Origin: Larix kaempferi
Taxonomy: Eukaryota; Streptophyta; Pinopsida; Pinales; Pinaceae
Assembly (NCBI GenBank): GCA_027924585.1
Contig: BSBM01000461.1
Coordinates: 6,074,501-6,138,500 of the forward strand
DNA: 64,000 nt
Direction: 5' to 3'
The notes under the pieces were generated by a model. The model did no database searches. It was not told the origin of the DNA and saw only the letters and a list, made by a program, of their open reading frames with translations. This document shows positions 10,249-19,555 of the stretch, piece after piece (the stretch's first letter is position 1; every line of letters begins with the position of its first letter). A program made the position numbers and the translations under genes.

Positions 10249-11706
10249 CTAAGATAGATGTGATGGGGTAGGTTCAAAATGATTGATCATGCCCCCTATC
10301 CCATGGTTGAGGTAATCTATTATGCCCCCTAACTCAGAGGTGTCAATGTGGTGCTCTATAATAGTGGGGTCAAGACCAGGCATTTTGGTATAGGACCAGG
10401 CAAAGACATCATGGAACTGTGGGAAAAGTTTTTTGTATTCTCCAATCTCATGCTCACTGTAGGAGGCTCCTAAGGTAATGATTTCAAGAGCACCAGGTGG
10501 GTCAGAGATATCGATGTGGATGACCGGTGAGATGTTGGCCATGTTACCTTCCTCAAAGGCATCAGGAGTAGGAATATGATCCTTAAACCAGTCGACTTTA
10601 GTAGGAAGGAAATCTTTGGACTCAACCGCGAATTGGGTAGCAGTGGTAGAGGAGGATTCTGCTGGGAGGAAATAGGAATGATGGTGCATGTCGTCCCAGG
10701 GATAATCCGGGGCAGTGAGAGCCTCTAGAATCTCCTCATCATTGTGGAAATTTTGAGTTGTAAAATTGGTTGACAAGGGATTGGTAGTCGAAGAGATCAT
10801 ATAAATGGTATTAATCTCTCTGGATGGGGATGATACCGGGGGGTGGATCTCCTCAATTATGGGGGGTTCCGTCTCAAGGTCCAAATTATTCATCTCGTAG
10901 AGAGCTGCTCTGTAATCTGGGAGATCAGGACAGTGATGTGAGTAGTGGCCGTAAATACCGCATATGGCACAAGGGTGGTTGGTACGCAGTGATTTATCAC
11001 GAGGCTTAGGGGTTGGGTCGAGTTCGACAACCGGGATGTTGGGGTCATCGTCAAGCATTTGCATGTGTTCCTGTAATGCAGGTAATTGTGGACATTGGTG
11101 AGTCAGATGGCCTAACTCATTGCACAATGAGCATTTGGGGGGAGCACGAAAAACGGGAGGAGGTTTAATTGTCTTGGGAGGAGGTACAGCAGTGTATGGT
11201 TGTGGGCCTCTGCCCCCAGTGTGCTTGATAAGAGGGGGGGGATTCGTAGAGGATGAAGGGGTAGTGACACTGGGAGGTGGTTGACTAGTAGTAGCCATGG
11301 GTTGCACCGGTTGTAGGACGACGTTTGCTGTCGGCAGGGGAACGGGAGGCGAAAGATACCACACGGGTAATCCCAAGGTTAACCCAGGGAGGCAAAGGGT
11401 AGCCATAACCGGGGCGCTTACTACTCCCGAGGGAGGGACTAGGAAGGGGATTGTGTGGATGGGTGTAACACCAATGTGGCTAGGTACCAATGGTGGTTTG
11501 GGAAACAAGGGCGGTTGATTGTTAGGTGTTCGTGTATTGTGGGAAAGGGTACATAGGTCAGATATTTCAGGTGCAGATGATGGGGGAGGAATGGATTGGA
11601 ATGTTGATGTCATCGACGGATCTGAGTAAACTCCAGGTCCCACAGACGAAACAAACGAGGTAGCGGCACCACTAACAGGTTGTTCAACCATGGGGAGAAC
11701 ATTTTC
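10249..11706 (-). CDS. Element B polyprotein, distal part: proline-rich linker, two zinc knuckles, pre-RT segment
   Basis: About 485 codons are open on the minus strand. In the 492-residue frame beginning at 11727, residues 1-190 are rich in Pro, Ser and Thr. Residues 199-212 (CSLCNELGHLTHQC) and 253-266 (CAICGIYGHYSHHC) are two canonical CX2CX4HX4C zinc knuckles. Around residues 418-448 comes LGASYSEHEIGEYKKLF followed by DVFAWSYTKMPGLDP. This is the segment that in Tat/Athila polyproteins lies just before the reverse transcriptase. The frame then diverges and stops with no RT. The first 21 bases of the apparent ORF belong to solo LTR H. Without H the frame runs straight on from the protease region at 13328. 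Zinc knuckles normally sit at the end of gag, before the protease, so this placement is odd. Confidence 0.8.
   Translation of the reverse strand, partial: ENVLPMVEQPVSGAATSFVSSVGPGVYSDPSMTSTFQSIPPPSSAPEISDLCTLSHNTRTPNNQPPLFPKPPLVPSHIGVTPIHTIPFLVPPSGVVSAPVMATLCLPGLTLGLPVWYLSPPVPLPTANVVLQPVQPMATTSQPPPSVTTPSSSTNPPPLIKHTGGRGPQPYTAVPPPKTIKPPPVFRAPPKCSLCNELGHLTHQCPQLPALQEHMQMLDDDPNIPVVELDPTPKPRDKSLRTNHPCAICGIYGHYSHHCPDLPDYRAALYEMNNLDLETEPPIIEEIHPPVSSPSREINTIYMISSTTNPLSTNFTTQNFHNDEEILEALTAPDYPWDDMHHHSYFLPAESSSTTATQFAVESKDFLPTKVDWFKDHIPTPDAFEEGNMANISPVIHIDISDPPGALEIITLGASYSEHEIGEYKKLFPQFHDVFAWSYTKMPGLDPTIIEHHIDTSELGGIIDYLNHGIGGMINHFEPTPSHLS
11702..11706. repeat. Left target-site duplication of solo LTR H (TTTTC)
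   Basis: TTTTC at 11702-11706 is repeated at 13323-13327, flanking TGTCACG...CGTGACA. Confidence 0.85.
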
Positions 11707-13322
11707 TGTCACGTCCCCTCCCATCATACCAACATGATGGAGAGGACGTGGTGCTAAACCGGGCAGTTAGCCCCATGAACTTCTATCTAAGCATTCACAT
11801 AAAAGACATATGGAAGTGTACAATTATAAGAATACACAGCGGAATTGATTTCAATTACACATCCATCATTCATTCAAGATATTCATCAAATAACAATTGC
11901 AAGATTAACACAGGAGAATACTTATCTTAACAAAGTAGTCCCAAGCAACTGGCTATGCAACTGCAATGTTCCACCCAACCATAGGCCAATTGTGCTTATC
12001 AACCTCTTGATACAACTGCCACCCTTGAGCTGGGCATGATCTCTACAAGGAACCAGCGAACATCAAACTCACACATAGCCAAGCATATACCAAGATGAGC
12101 CAAGCCAATCTGCAATTGGGTTTATCAGGCTGCTAGGACATGGAAGTGAAGAATTGCTAAGCTAGTATGCTCAACCATAGAGCTATGGATACCCCTTCCA
12201 GATCTATTCAGCTTGGCACTCACAATGCCTACACACCCAACACAAGGAAGTATTCTCTTCACTGCCACAAAGTCCCTCAAGCCATACCTTCCTTTCTAGT
12301 GCTCTCAGGGTGTGCATAGAAAAGTAGCCAAAGCCCTCTTGATCTTCTTGAGAGGTTACTCCCTCTACTAGGTTTATCAAGCCAATTCTGTCCACTACCA
12401 GTCCAAGGTTCTTGCTCACAGGTTCAAATAAAAACCAGGATGCACTTCACAATAGAACCACACTTATTGGGCATGGTAAAATTTTTTTACAGTGAGATAC
12501 CCAAAGATGGGGTTTTCATTAGCTTCAAGAAAACGTGGGAAACCCAAAAATGAAACTGGAAGATGGGGAACAACACTGGGAAGCCAAATCCGTTTTTAGA
12601 AAAACGTCCATGGACATTCTGGGGAAAAAAACGGCCTCCATAACAGTCCCCAAATCGTGGCCCTTCTCTCCCAGCTACTGTATATGCAAAAATGAACTCC
12701 CAGGCATGGAAAAAATGCAAAGAATGGATGAAAAATGTGTAGGGAAAGACCCAGCTAGCTGCAACTGCATGAGAGATGAAAGACTGACTGTTCAGAATGG
12801 CTTTGGGCACCATTTCGTGGGTGTTTTCTTGCCCAAGGAGACAAAACATGATTTTCCAGGTTGATGGCTTGCCCATACCCGAAATTGGCTGCCATACCTC
12901 TTCATTCCCAAGGCATTAACTACCTCAACCAATTCTTGGAAGAATTAAATGATTGGGTCCATAACCCAAAATGGGTAGTTGGTGGTTTATGGGTTTTCTC
13001 ATTGACACATGGATTAACACCATTGGCTCAAGGATTTGAATAATTTCCCTCCCTATTCCTTATAGAATCATGCCCCCATCTCTTTGTTGCAGTGCATATC
13101 TATTTGTGGGTATTTTTCATTAAAATTCGTATTTACATGATGTCTTGTTTACATCGTGCCCATCTAGCACAAGAACCATAGGCATCTATTTCTTTAATTG
13201 CCGATACATAAAACGCTAAATCAATGGTGGGGCCTTGGCCTTGAGCTCCTCACCATGATTAAGTAACAATATTTACATCATTTACGATTTAATGCGAAGG
13301 GGGTCAAAATGGGGACGTGACA
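11707..13322. mobile_element. Solo LTR H inserted in element B (1616 bp)
   Basis: The block starts TGTCACGTCCCCTCCC, ends AATGGGGACGTGACA and is flanked by the 5-bp duplication TTTTC. Its ends form an 11-12 bp inverted repeat (TGTCACGTCCCC/GGGGACGTGACA), as is usual for LTR ends. It contains no gag or pol motif, primer site or polypurine tract, so a solo LTR left by LTR-LTR recombination is the simplest reading. Removing it restores one continuous frame of element B. Orientation is undetermined. Frames inside it, such as 12487-12876, carry no known domain. Confidence 0.8.
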
Positions 13323-13327
13323 TTTTC
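13323..13327. repeat. Right target-site duplication of solo LTR H (TTTTC)
   Basis: This is the right partner of 11702-11706. These bases also belong to the codons of element B's frame. Confidence 0.85.
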
Positions 13328-14125
13328 GGGTGCAGCGGGGGAATTTGGATCATAGTAGGTGAGTTGGTCGACCTTGACCATGCGTCCGTCATGGGGGAAC
13401 ATCATGGTACGAAAAACGGAGGAGGAAACCGCCTTCATGGCATACATGTAGCTGCGGCCAAGTAAGAGGTTATAATCAAGTTGGCAATTGATGACCTCTA
13501 TGTCAATGAGAACGGTTTTACTAGCCAGCTGGATGGGGACGTTAGCTAATAGGCCTTGGGGTTGAGCCGAACGACCCTCATAGGCTCGCAACGCAATAGT
13601 GGACTGCTGAAGAGTAGGGGATCCCAACTTCTGCCAAACGAATGTGGACATGAAGCATGTAGAGGTACCTTCATCGATGATGCACCGATGGATGACAAGA
13701 TTCCGAACGGAAACATAAACTTGGAATGCTAAAGTGGAAGGCAGGCGTGGTTCGGATTGGTCCAAATCGAATGCCATCAGTTGTGAATCATTTGGGTCAA
13801 TAGAACCAATGGCGGAGAGCAAAGTCTTGCGCTGTGAAGGACAATTTTTTAAGACTTCTAACACGGACATGGCCACGGGAGATTGGGCTAAGTCATCTAC
13901 AATGTTGTAATTTGACGCAGCACGAGCATTGGGGTTATTGCTAAGACGATAGAGTGGAAAGTGAGGTGCTTTGGAGGCGCCATCAAGGGGAGCCGGAGGT
14001 ATACGTAACGTCTGATCGGTGGGATGAGCGTTAGTGTTTTTGTCGGAGGGAGGGGCTTCAGGGGTGGAGCCATATTGTTTCTCACGGGTTTGGAGGTTGA
14101 CATCAGTTGATGACATCATCAACAA
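13328..14125 (-). CDS. Element B aspartic protease region
   Basis: This minus-strand frame encodes a retropepsin-like domain. CIIDEGTSTCFMS holds the active-site Asp in a diverged D-x-G-T/A-S context, and LLLGRSYMYAM matches the conserved I-L-G-R segment near the end of such proteases. The protease would cleave the gag polyprotein. The start is uncertain because the frame is offset by one from gag (frame break near 14130). After about 260 codons the frame runs into solo LTR H at 13322, and its true continuation is at 11706. The gag upstream and the second zinc-knuckle block downstream are in the same orientation. Confidence 0.75.
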
Positions 14126-16377
14126 GTGGTGGGTACCTGAATCGAATCGAACATGGGTTGATCAGGAGCGGCATACGTGATCTGTTGTTGTGGTGGCACG
14201 TTGCCTTGAGGGGGAGCCAACGGCCGAGTGTTCACTACACCTTGAGTTGGTAATGGGTTTTGCAGTACCAAAGGTGGCTGCTAAGGGGGTGGGGGGTTGG
14301 GTGGCACTTGAGGAGCTACATGCCCTTAGCGATGGACATCATCAACCCAGAGTTGCCGAGATCGCTCCAAATGTGGGCAAGCATGTGTGTAGTGGCCATA
14401 GACCCCACAAATAGAACAAGGATGGTTAGTTCACAAGTTAGGGTTTTTGGCCTGCTTGGGTGGCCGATCAGGGTTTTGGTTGGCAGGTGCCGCATTATTG
14501 TTGTCTGGGGGATTGGGAGGTTGACCACCTTGGTCGGGAGGAGGGTTGTTCCCACGGTTACGGCCTTTTCCACGGTTTTGCTGGCCCTGTTGGCGCTGGC
14601 TGTTTTTGTTTTGCTGCTGATTTTGTTGGGCGTATGCTTGCCCTTGGGCAGCAGGTGGGTTCTGGGGTTGCGCAGGTGCTGGAACAAGCTGCGGAGGATA
14701 ATATGTAGGTGGAGGCTGCGCAGGTGCTGAACCTTGTGGGGGTTGTTGATATGTCTGTGGAGTGGGTGGTGGGTTGGCTACAGGGGCTGCCTGTGGCAGG
14801 TAATAAGCAGGTTGAGCTTGAGAGGTCACAGGAGCTGGTGTAGCCTGTGGATGGTAATACGGCTGACGTGCGACTGGGGGGGCATAGGTGGGGGATGAAT
14901 GCCCAAAGCACTGAGGTGGACATGAGGGTCCATGGCAATGGCGGTGATGTGCCATGGGAGCATACGAACTGGTCGCATCGGACTGTGATGTAGCTCGCGA
15001 AAGGTCGGGGCCATGGCTAGGACGTGCTATGGAAAAGGGTTGGGGATGCGAGGCAATACGACCAATGATGCCATCTGCGACATGGGATGCCCCCAGCGCA
15101 TCGTGTTGGGAGGAATCACCCCGAGGGGCGTCAGGTATGATGGTATAGAGATAACCCGACTAGGCGTATATGAGGTCAAATTGATGGGCTTTGAGGATGG
15201 CCTCTTCTTCAGACTGGGGTCGTTTGGATGCCACATCCTTGGCAATGACAGGAAGGAGGGATTTTAGGAACCAATCTAAGAAGATACAGTCATCTAACTT
15301 GATCTTGCAGAGGCTGCAGCGTCAACACCACTCATGAATGTGGTCAGTGATGTGGGTAGCCATGTTTTGTCTGCAAGACAGTAGGATCTCAACTCCCACG
15401 TCATAGCGGACAGGTAACTGAAAGAACTGTAGGAAGGTCGAGGCAAGGGAAGTAAAGGTGGCATGAGTCTCATGGGGCTACTCAATATACCACTTAGCTG
15501 CAGAGCCAGTGAAGGTGCGCTGTAACAGACGGAGGAGGACAGAGTCATCCACTATGGAGTTGGAGGAACACCATAGATGGAAGGACATAATATGGTTCTG
15601 GGGGTCCTCACTTGCCTTACCCTCAAACTTAGGGATGTCAGAGGGGAGCTTAGTGGGCATGTGAGGCCATGTAGGGTTGTGTCTGATAGGATCGTTAGTC
15701 AGTCTAGCTAGGTCATGAAGGTTGAGGCTAGCCATGAATGGCAAACTAGTAGAAGGATGTGACATACTAGTGGGTTGGGCCATGGTGGGGCCAATGCCCC
15801 CAAGTGTAGGGGTAGGGTTTGGGAGGTTTCCCCCAAGTGTGGGGACGAACGTAGTATGGGACGGTCCTGCACCGCCAAGAGTAGCATGAGTCACTGATGA
15901 AGTGGGAATAGGTATTCCAACTATTGGAATGGGTGTAGTGATCGAAATGGTAGAGGTGGGCCCCATCGAGGGCATACCCAAAGCAGGTGTGGTAGCTGGT
16001 GTGGTGGTGGATGCTCCACCAATGGTCCCTACAAAGAAAGGAGTGGAAGTCACGCCAGCCATGGGGCTGGTTGGTGCAGTGTAAATGGGGTTCTCGGACT
16101 CTGCCTCAGAATCAGAGGTAAAATAGGGGGCATCTAGCTCGGGCGACGGAGATCTATGCTGTTGACGAGTGGAGTCAAGGGACAAGGCTTGAGATCTATG
16201 ATGAGTGGTATCAAGTGAACCGTGCTGTGGGGGCTCGCCCCGGAGGCACCGAGAATGTCTCGGGGACTCAATGGTGACAAATGGTGTCAAATATCTAGGG
16301 TTTGTGTTAAGTGAAAAACAACTCAAAAACCCTAATGCAACCGAGTGTGCAGAATGAGAGCTCAAAAAATATGGCAC
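14126..16377 (-). pseudogene. Element B gag with zinc knuckle
   Basis: The minus-strand frame opens at or before 16377. The first about 190 residues are low-complexity Pro/Thr/Ser. Then come a gag core with LPSDIPKFEGKASEDPQNHI and LLRLLQRTFTGSAAKWYIE, the usual retrotransposon gag helical region. A Pro/Gln-rich stretch follows (ORF 14955-14431), then one zinc knuckle, CSICGVYGHYTHAC (14377-14418). Stops interrupt the frame after the core (about 15478) and just before the knuckle (TGA near 14430), all in the same frame. Gag would form the virus-like particle and bind element RNA. The start codon is not certain because the N-terminal low-complexity part shows no clear Met context. Confidence 0.75.
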
Positions 16378-17369
16378 TCAAGCCAACAACCAACTCAAAA
16401 CACTTATTGTAACAACTGTGCTACAATAAGTGGAGTATCAACAGAAATGGTCAGAATACCAACAAGCAGCAGGTTTCCTAAAAAATAAAAATAGTGGACT
16501 CACTAGACCAAAAGGAGGTAAGGGAGCATGCAAACACCTAACTAAATAGTATTCTGACTCAACTAGACATATCCTCTGCAAGGTGATGAAATCCAAGTCA
16601 GACAATATGGATAGGAGATCCAAGTGGGTAAAGATATCCCCCTACCGGGAGGGACATCGGGTAGTCAATCCTAGAAGAAAGGAAACTAAGATACCCCGTT
16701 CATGACACGTCCATAAAAGGTGAATCTGCCATTTGGTCCTTTTACCGCAGTACCCCCATACAGGGATACCCCGAGAACTGCGAAAGGTATCCTTCGGTTA
16801 CTGAATGGATTGCGGTATTCCACTCAGGCCTCCGGAACCAGTCTGGCGACTTCAACCCTCCTAGGGGAGAGGCCCTCTGGTAAACTGGTTGTGATCGTGC
16901 CAAAAAATACTAGGGGATTTTGGTTCCCTAATGGACAACAGCTATGCCTCAAGTGTAAGCAACCGAGGGGTGTTATTTGGATGCCTATCCCCCCGATCCT
17001 ACCTAACTACAAAAATTCTTATGTGTTCCCCAAGTGGGGTTAGAATGTTGGTTGAGTTAAGTAGTTTTTAAAGGCTCACTTGAATTAGGTGATAGAGTGT
17101 GTGCGTGTGAGGTGATGAACCCAAATAAAAGTGCCACAAGGGGGGCAACTTTCTAACTAAAAATAACAAGACAGAACGTAAACTTTAACATGCAAAATTT
17201 TCTCCTTTTTAAGTAAAATGCTGAAATTTTTAAAAAATGATTCTGTAAATGAAACAGAATTAAAAACTGCAGAAAAGGCTTTAAGGAAGTATGGCTACAG
17301 GTAGGACAGATGGCTGTGCAGGTGCCGAAAATAGTGCAGCAAAGTGCTGGGTTCAAAACAGAGAACAAG
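16378..17369 (-). other. Element B leader, proximal part
   Basis: This is about 1 kb of untranslated leader between gag and the 32-bp array. No protein motif or repeat was recognised. The plus-strand frame at 16720-17043 carries no known domain. Confidence 0.55.
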
Positions 17370-17860
17370 TGCAGAAAGCTGACTGCGGGTCTGTGGCAAA
17401 TATCGGTGGTCGGACCGCGGGAAACAGAGCAACAGTTGCAGACAGGTTGTGGGTTTTTGACTGAAAGATGCAGTCGGGACGCGGGAAAAGGCCGACAGAT
17501 GCAGTCGGGTTGCAGCAAAAGGGCTGAAATCCGCAGTTGGGACGCGGGAAAAAGGCCGACAGACGCAGTTGGGTTGCAACAAAAGGGCTGAAAGCCGCTG
17601 TCGGGACGCAGGAAAAATGCCAAAAGGCACCGGCGGGTTGCAAGAAATGGCCGAAAGCCACAGGTGGGATGCAGAAAAAAGGGTCGATAGCCGCAGTCGG
17701 ACTGTCCCAAATAGGCTAATAGCCACGATCGGATCGCAGGTAACAGACTGAAAACAGTCGCCAGGTCGCCGGAAACAGTCTGAGAGCCGCGGTCGGATCA
17801 CAGGTAAACGCCTGAAAGACGCGGTCAGAACGCAACTGCAGGGGGTAAAAGATGCGGTTT
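17370..17860. repeat. GC-rich 32-bp tandem array in element B leader
   Basis: About a dozen units of 31-33 bp share the core GCAGTCGGGACGCGGGAAAA or GCAGTCGGGTTGCAGCAAAA followed by GGCCGACAG or GGGCTGAAA. Clear unit starts are 17470, 17501, 17533, 17565, 17597, 17628, 17660 and 17693. The first units alternate GACGCGGG and TTGCAGC, a 64-bp higher-order pattern. Because the unit is not a multiple of three, long open frames on both strands here are by-products. The array is much more GC-rich than its surroundings. Confidence 0.88.
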
Positions 17861-17952
17861 ACGGCGGTCGAAAGGGACAACCGAACAGAAAAATATTGCA
17901 GAAAATTAAAACGTCTAAAACCTAAAAAATTATAACTAAAAATTCTTAAAAA

Positions 17953-17969
17953 CACAAGCGGAGTCTCCA
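17953..17969 (-). promoter_or_regulatory. Element B primer-binding site candidate
   Basis: Four bases inside the 5' LTR end (minus strand ...CTACA, then GTTT), the minus strand reads TGGAGACTCCGCTTGTG. This begins with TGG, as a tRNA-primed site should. It resembles the TGGCGACTCCGCTGGGG site seen in many plant gypsy elements, with a few differences. The tRNA was not identified. Confidence 0.6.
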
Positions 17970-17973
17970 AAAC

Positions 17974-18727
17974 TGTAGCTAGGGTTTTCACCCTAGCTTG
18001 TGCAAATGAGCACCTACTAAGGAGAAGGGACTCCTTAGTAGCAGTTCAATAAACAGTAAATAAAAGACAATACATTGAAATGGAAATTATTCTAAACATG
18101 TGCATGAAACATAAGAGACAACAAATAATAAATGGTTTTCTTTGTATTAAAATTTTACCTCAAGTGTAGAGGTTGGTGAAGTTCTTGCAATGATCCAAGA
18201 GGGTTGCTCCAAACTCCAACTTTGCTCCTTCTCTTTCTCCAATGGTGGAAATGGGCCAAAAGGGGCTCTCAATGGTGAAAGTAGCTCAAGGGTGAGCTAG
18301 GGTTTCAAGAGAGATTTTGGCAGAGTAAGGGTATACTTGATTGTGGATATGAAATGAGGGGTTTCCATCACCTATTTATAGGTTTTTGGTGGTGGAGTAC
18401 TAGCCCATGGTTTTGGGAACCATATGGTTTAGGTCAGCTGTATAGGGTGTTTTCCTCCTTTTTCCTCATTATTTTATATTTTTTATTCCCCTTTTAGAGG
18501 GTTTTTGCTATTTTGGAGGAACTTTGGATATTTTTGGAGGGAAAAGGGGTTTTTTAGCCTTTTTGAGGCTTTTTTTATGGTTGTGTGGCCTTTTGGAGGC
18601 ATTTTTGGCCTTTTGGAGGCTTTTTAATGGGATTTTAGGGTTCTGAAGGTAAATATGGTAGGAAATATGGACAAATGAGTCATGTAATGGGGTAGATGAG
18701 GTAGTGAGCACTTTTTGGGTGTTAACA
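17974..18727 (-). repeat. Element B 5' LTR (754 bp)
   Basis: It begins TGTAGCTAGGG and ends TGTTAACA, the partner of 6804-7569 with about 98% identity over the first 440 bp. The minus strand continues into the primer site and leader, so this LTR drives the internal region. It is also followed on its other side by internal-type sequence (18728-19530), which marks the collapsed tandem. Confidence 0.92.
18371..18382 (-). promoter_or_regulatory. TATA-like box of element B 5' LTR
   Basis: The minus strand carries CTATAAATAGG, an excellent plant TATA match, inside the LTR and upstream of the leader. The same box is preserved in the 3' LTR near 7201. Promoter function is inferred from the match and position only. 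Confidence 0.6.
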
Positions 18728-19550
18728 GATTGCCCCCTGATGTGTGAGGGCAGGAGCTCATCGTATGGCTGATAGACATCATAAGTCTTGTATGGTTTTC
18801 CTGGGGTGTGGAGAAGAGAAGAAACAAACTGGAGCCCGGAACAATGGTCTCGAACAAACTGCAAAAACTAAAAGTACATAACCTCAATGATGGATGAGGA
18901 ATAATCTGATCATATGGATGAGGCGGGCATTCCCATGCTCATATCAAGATATAATAATAACAATGGGGTCCAAAATATGGGGACCTGAAATATACATGGC
19001 CTCAAATAAGGAATGAGGAAGAATCTCAATATATGGACGAGGCGGGCATACCCATGCTCGTATCAAGATACATAAAAAATGACTGTGAGGCCCGAAAAGG
19101 GGGACCTGTAGGATACATAGAGAACCACTGTGTACATCATAAGGGTCCAGAGGGGACACAAATATGGGACATACTATTGGGATGACCACTTCTGATCTGA
19201 AGAACCGATACACTGGAATAACAACAGTGCTACCAAATGGGGTACCAGAGGAACTGATGAGCTGCTGGATCATAGTGACAAGGGGTCACACTCTCAATGG
19301 TACTTTGAACTGGAACTGAACTGGGGACTCAAGGAAGCATATAACTAGATGGCTTCCAAATACAATCGCCAACGCAACCCGGACGTCCACGGGAACATAT
19401 AACTGGGCGTTCCGAAGTGACTCACCAATGTGCTAGAGTTGGGGGAAATCCGGGGTATTCGACCAATAACTGAAGGGATATAAACCCTGCGCGATTCTTA
19501 ACGATGCGATCAAGGTGTTGAAGTCGAGCAACACTTTTTGGCTGTTAACA
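18728..19550 (-). repeat. Partial second unit of element B: internal 3' end plus 20-bp LTR remnant
   Basis: Bases 18728-19530 (803 bp) repeat 7570-8372, the part of B next to the 3' LTR, including the polypurine tract. At 19531 the copy ends and ACACTTTTTGGCTGTTAACA follows. It matches the LTR edge GCACTTTTTGGGTGTTAACA (7550-7569) at 18 of 20 positions. TSD AAAAC follows at once. So the outer edge of an LTR survives while the rest of that LTR and most of the second internal region have been deleted. Confidence 0.82.
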
Positions 19551-19555
19551 AAAAC
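19551..19555. repeat. Right target-site duplication of element B (AAAAC)
   Basis: This is the right partner of 6799-6803. It adjoins the codons of element A's integrase that precede the insertion point. Confidence 0.9.

Larger units (their letters stand above)
6804..19550 (-). mobile_element. Element B: non-autonomous Tat/Athila-related element, collapsed tandem
   Basis: B begins TGTAGCTAGG and ends TGTTAACA, flanked by AAAAC on both sides. On the minus strand, from right to left, it holds a 20-bp LTR remnant (19550-19531), the 3' end of an internal region (19530-18728), a full LTR (18727-17974), a primer-site candidate, a leader with a 32-bp repeat array, gag, protease, a second zinc-knuckle ORF, a repeat-rich 3' UTR and the 3' LTR (7569-6804). 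No reverse transcriptase, RNase H or integrase is present, so it would have depended on a helper. The extra partial unit at the right end shows that the insertion was once a tandem (LTR-internal-LTR-internal-LTR), mostly deleted from one unit. The two LTRs are about 98% identical in their first 440 bp, making B the youngest large element here. Confidence 0.88.

Noticed and set aside
12487-12876. 129-codon minus-strand frame and a 109-codon plus-strand frame in solo LTR H
   Set aside because: They overlap each other inside an LTR and carry no recognised domain.
14190-14730. Plus-strand frames opposite element B gag
   Set aside because: They are antisense shadows of the Pro/Gln-rich gag segment, whose sense frame carries the zinc knuckle.
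17153-17801. Long open frames on both strands across the 32-bp array
   Set aside because: They are translations of the tandem repeat in shifting frames, with no conserved motif. The region is the untranslated leader of element B.
17370-17860. CRISPR-like regular repeat spacing
   Set aside because: The units abut without unique spacers and diverge along their length. This is a eukaryotic minisatellite, not a CRISPR array.
18728-19530. Taking the whole 1.57-kb shared block (6804-8372/17974-19530) as the LTR of element B
   Set aside because: The polypurine tract and TGTTAACA boundary lie at 7569, and the outermost 20 bp at 19531-19550 match that boundary, so the 803-bp part is internal sequence.
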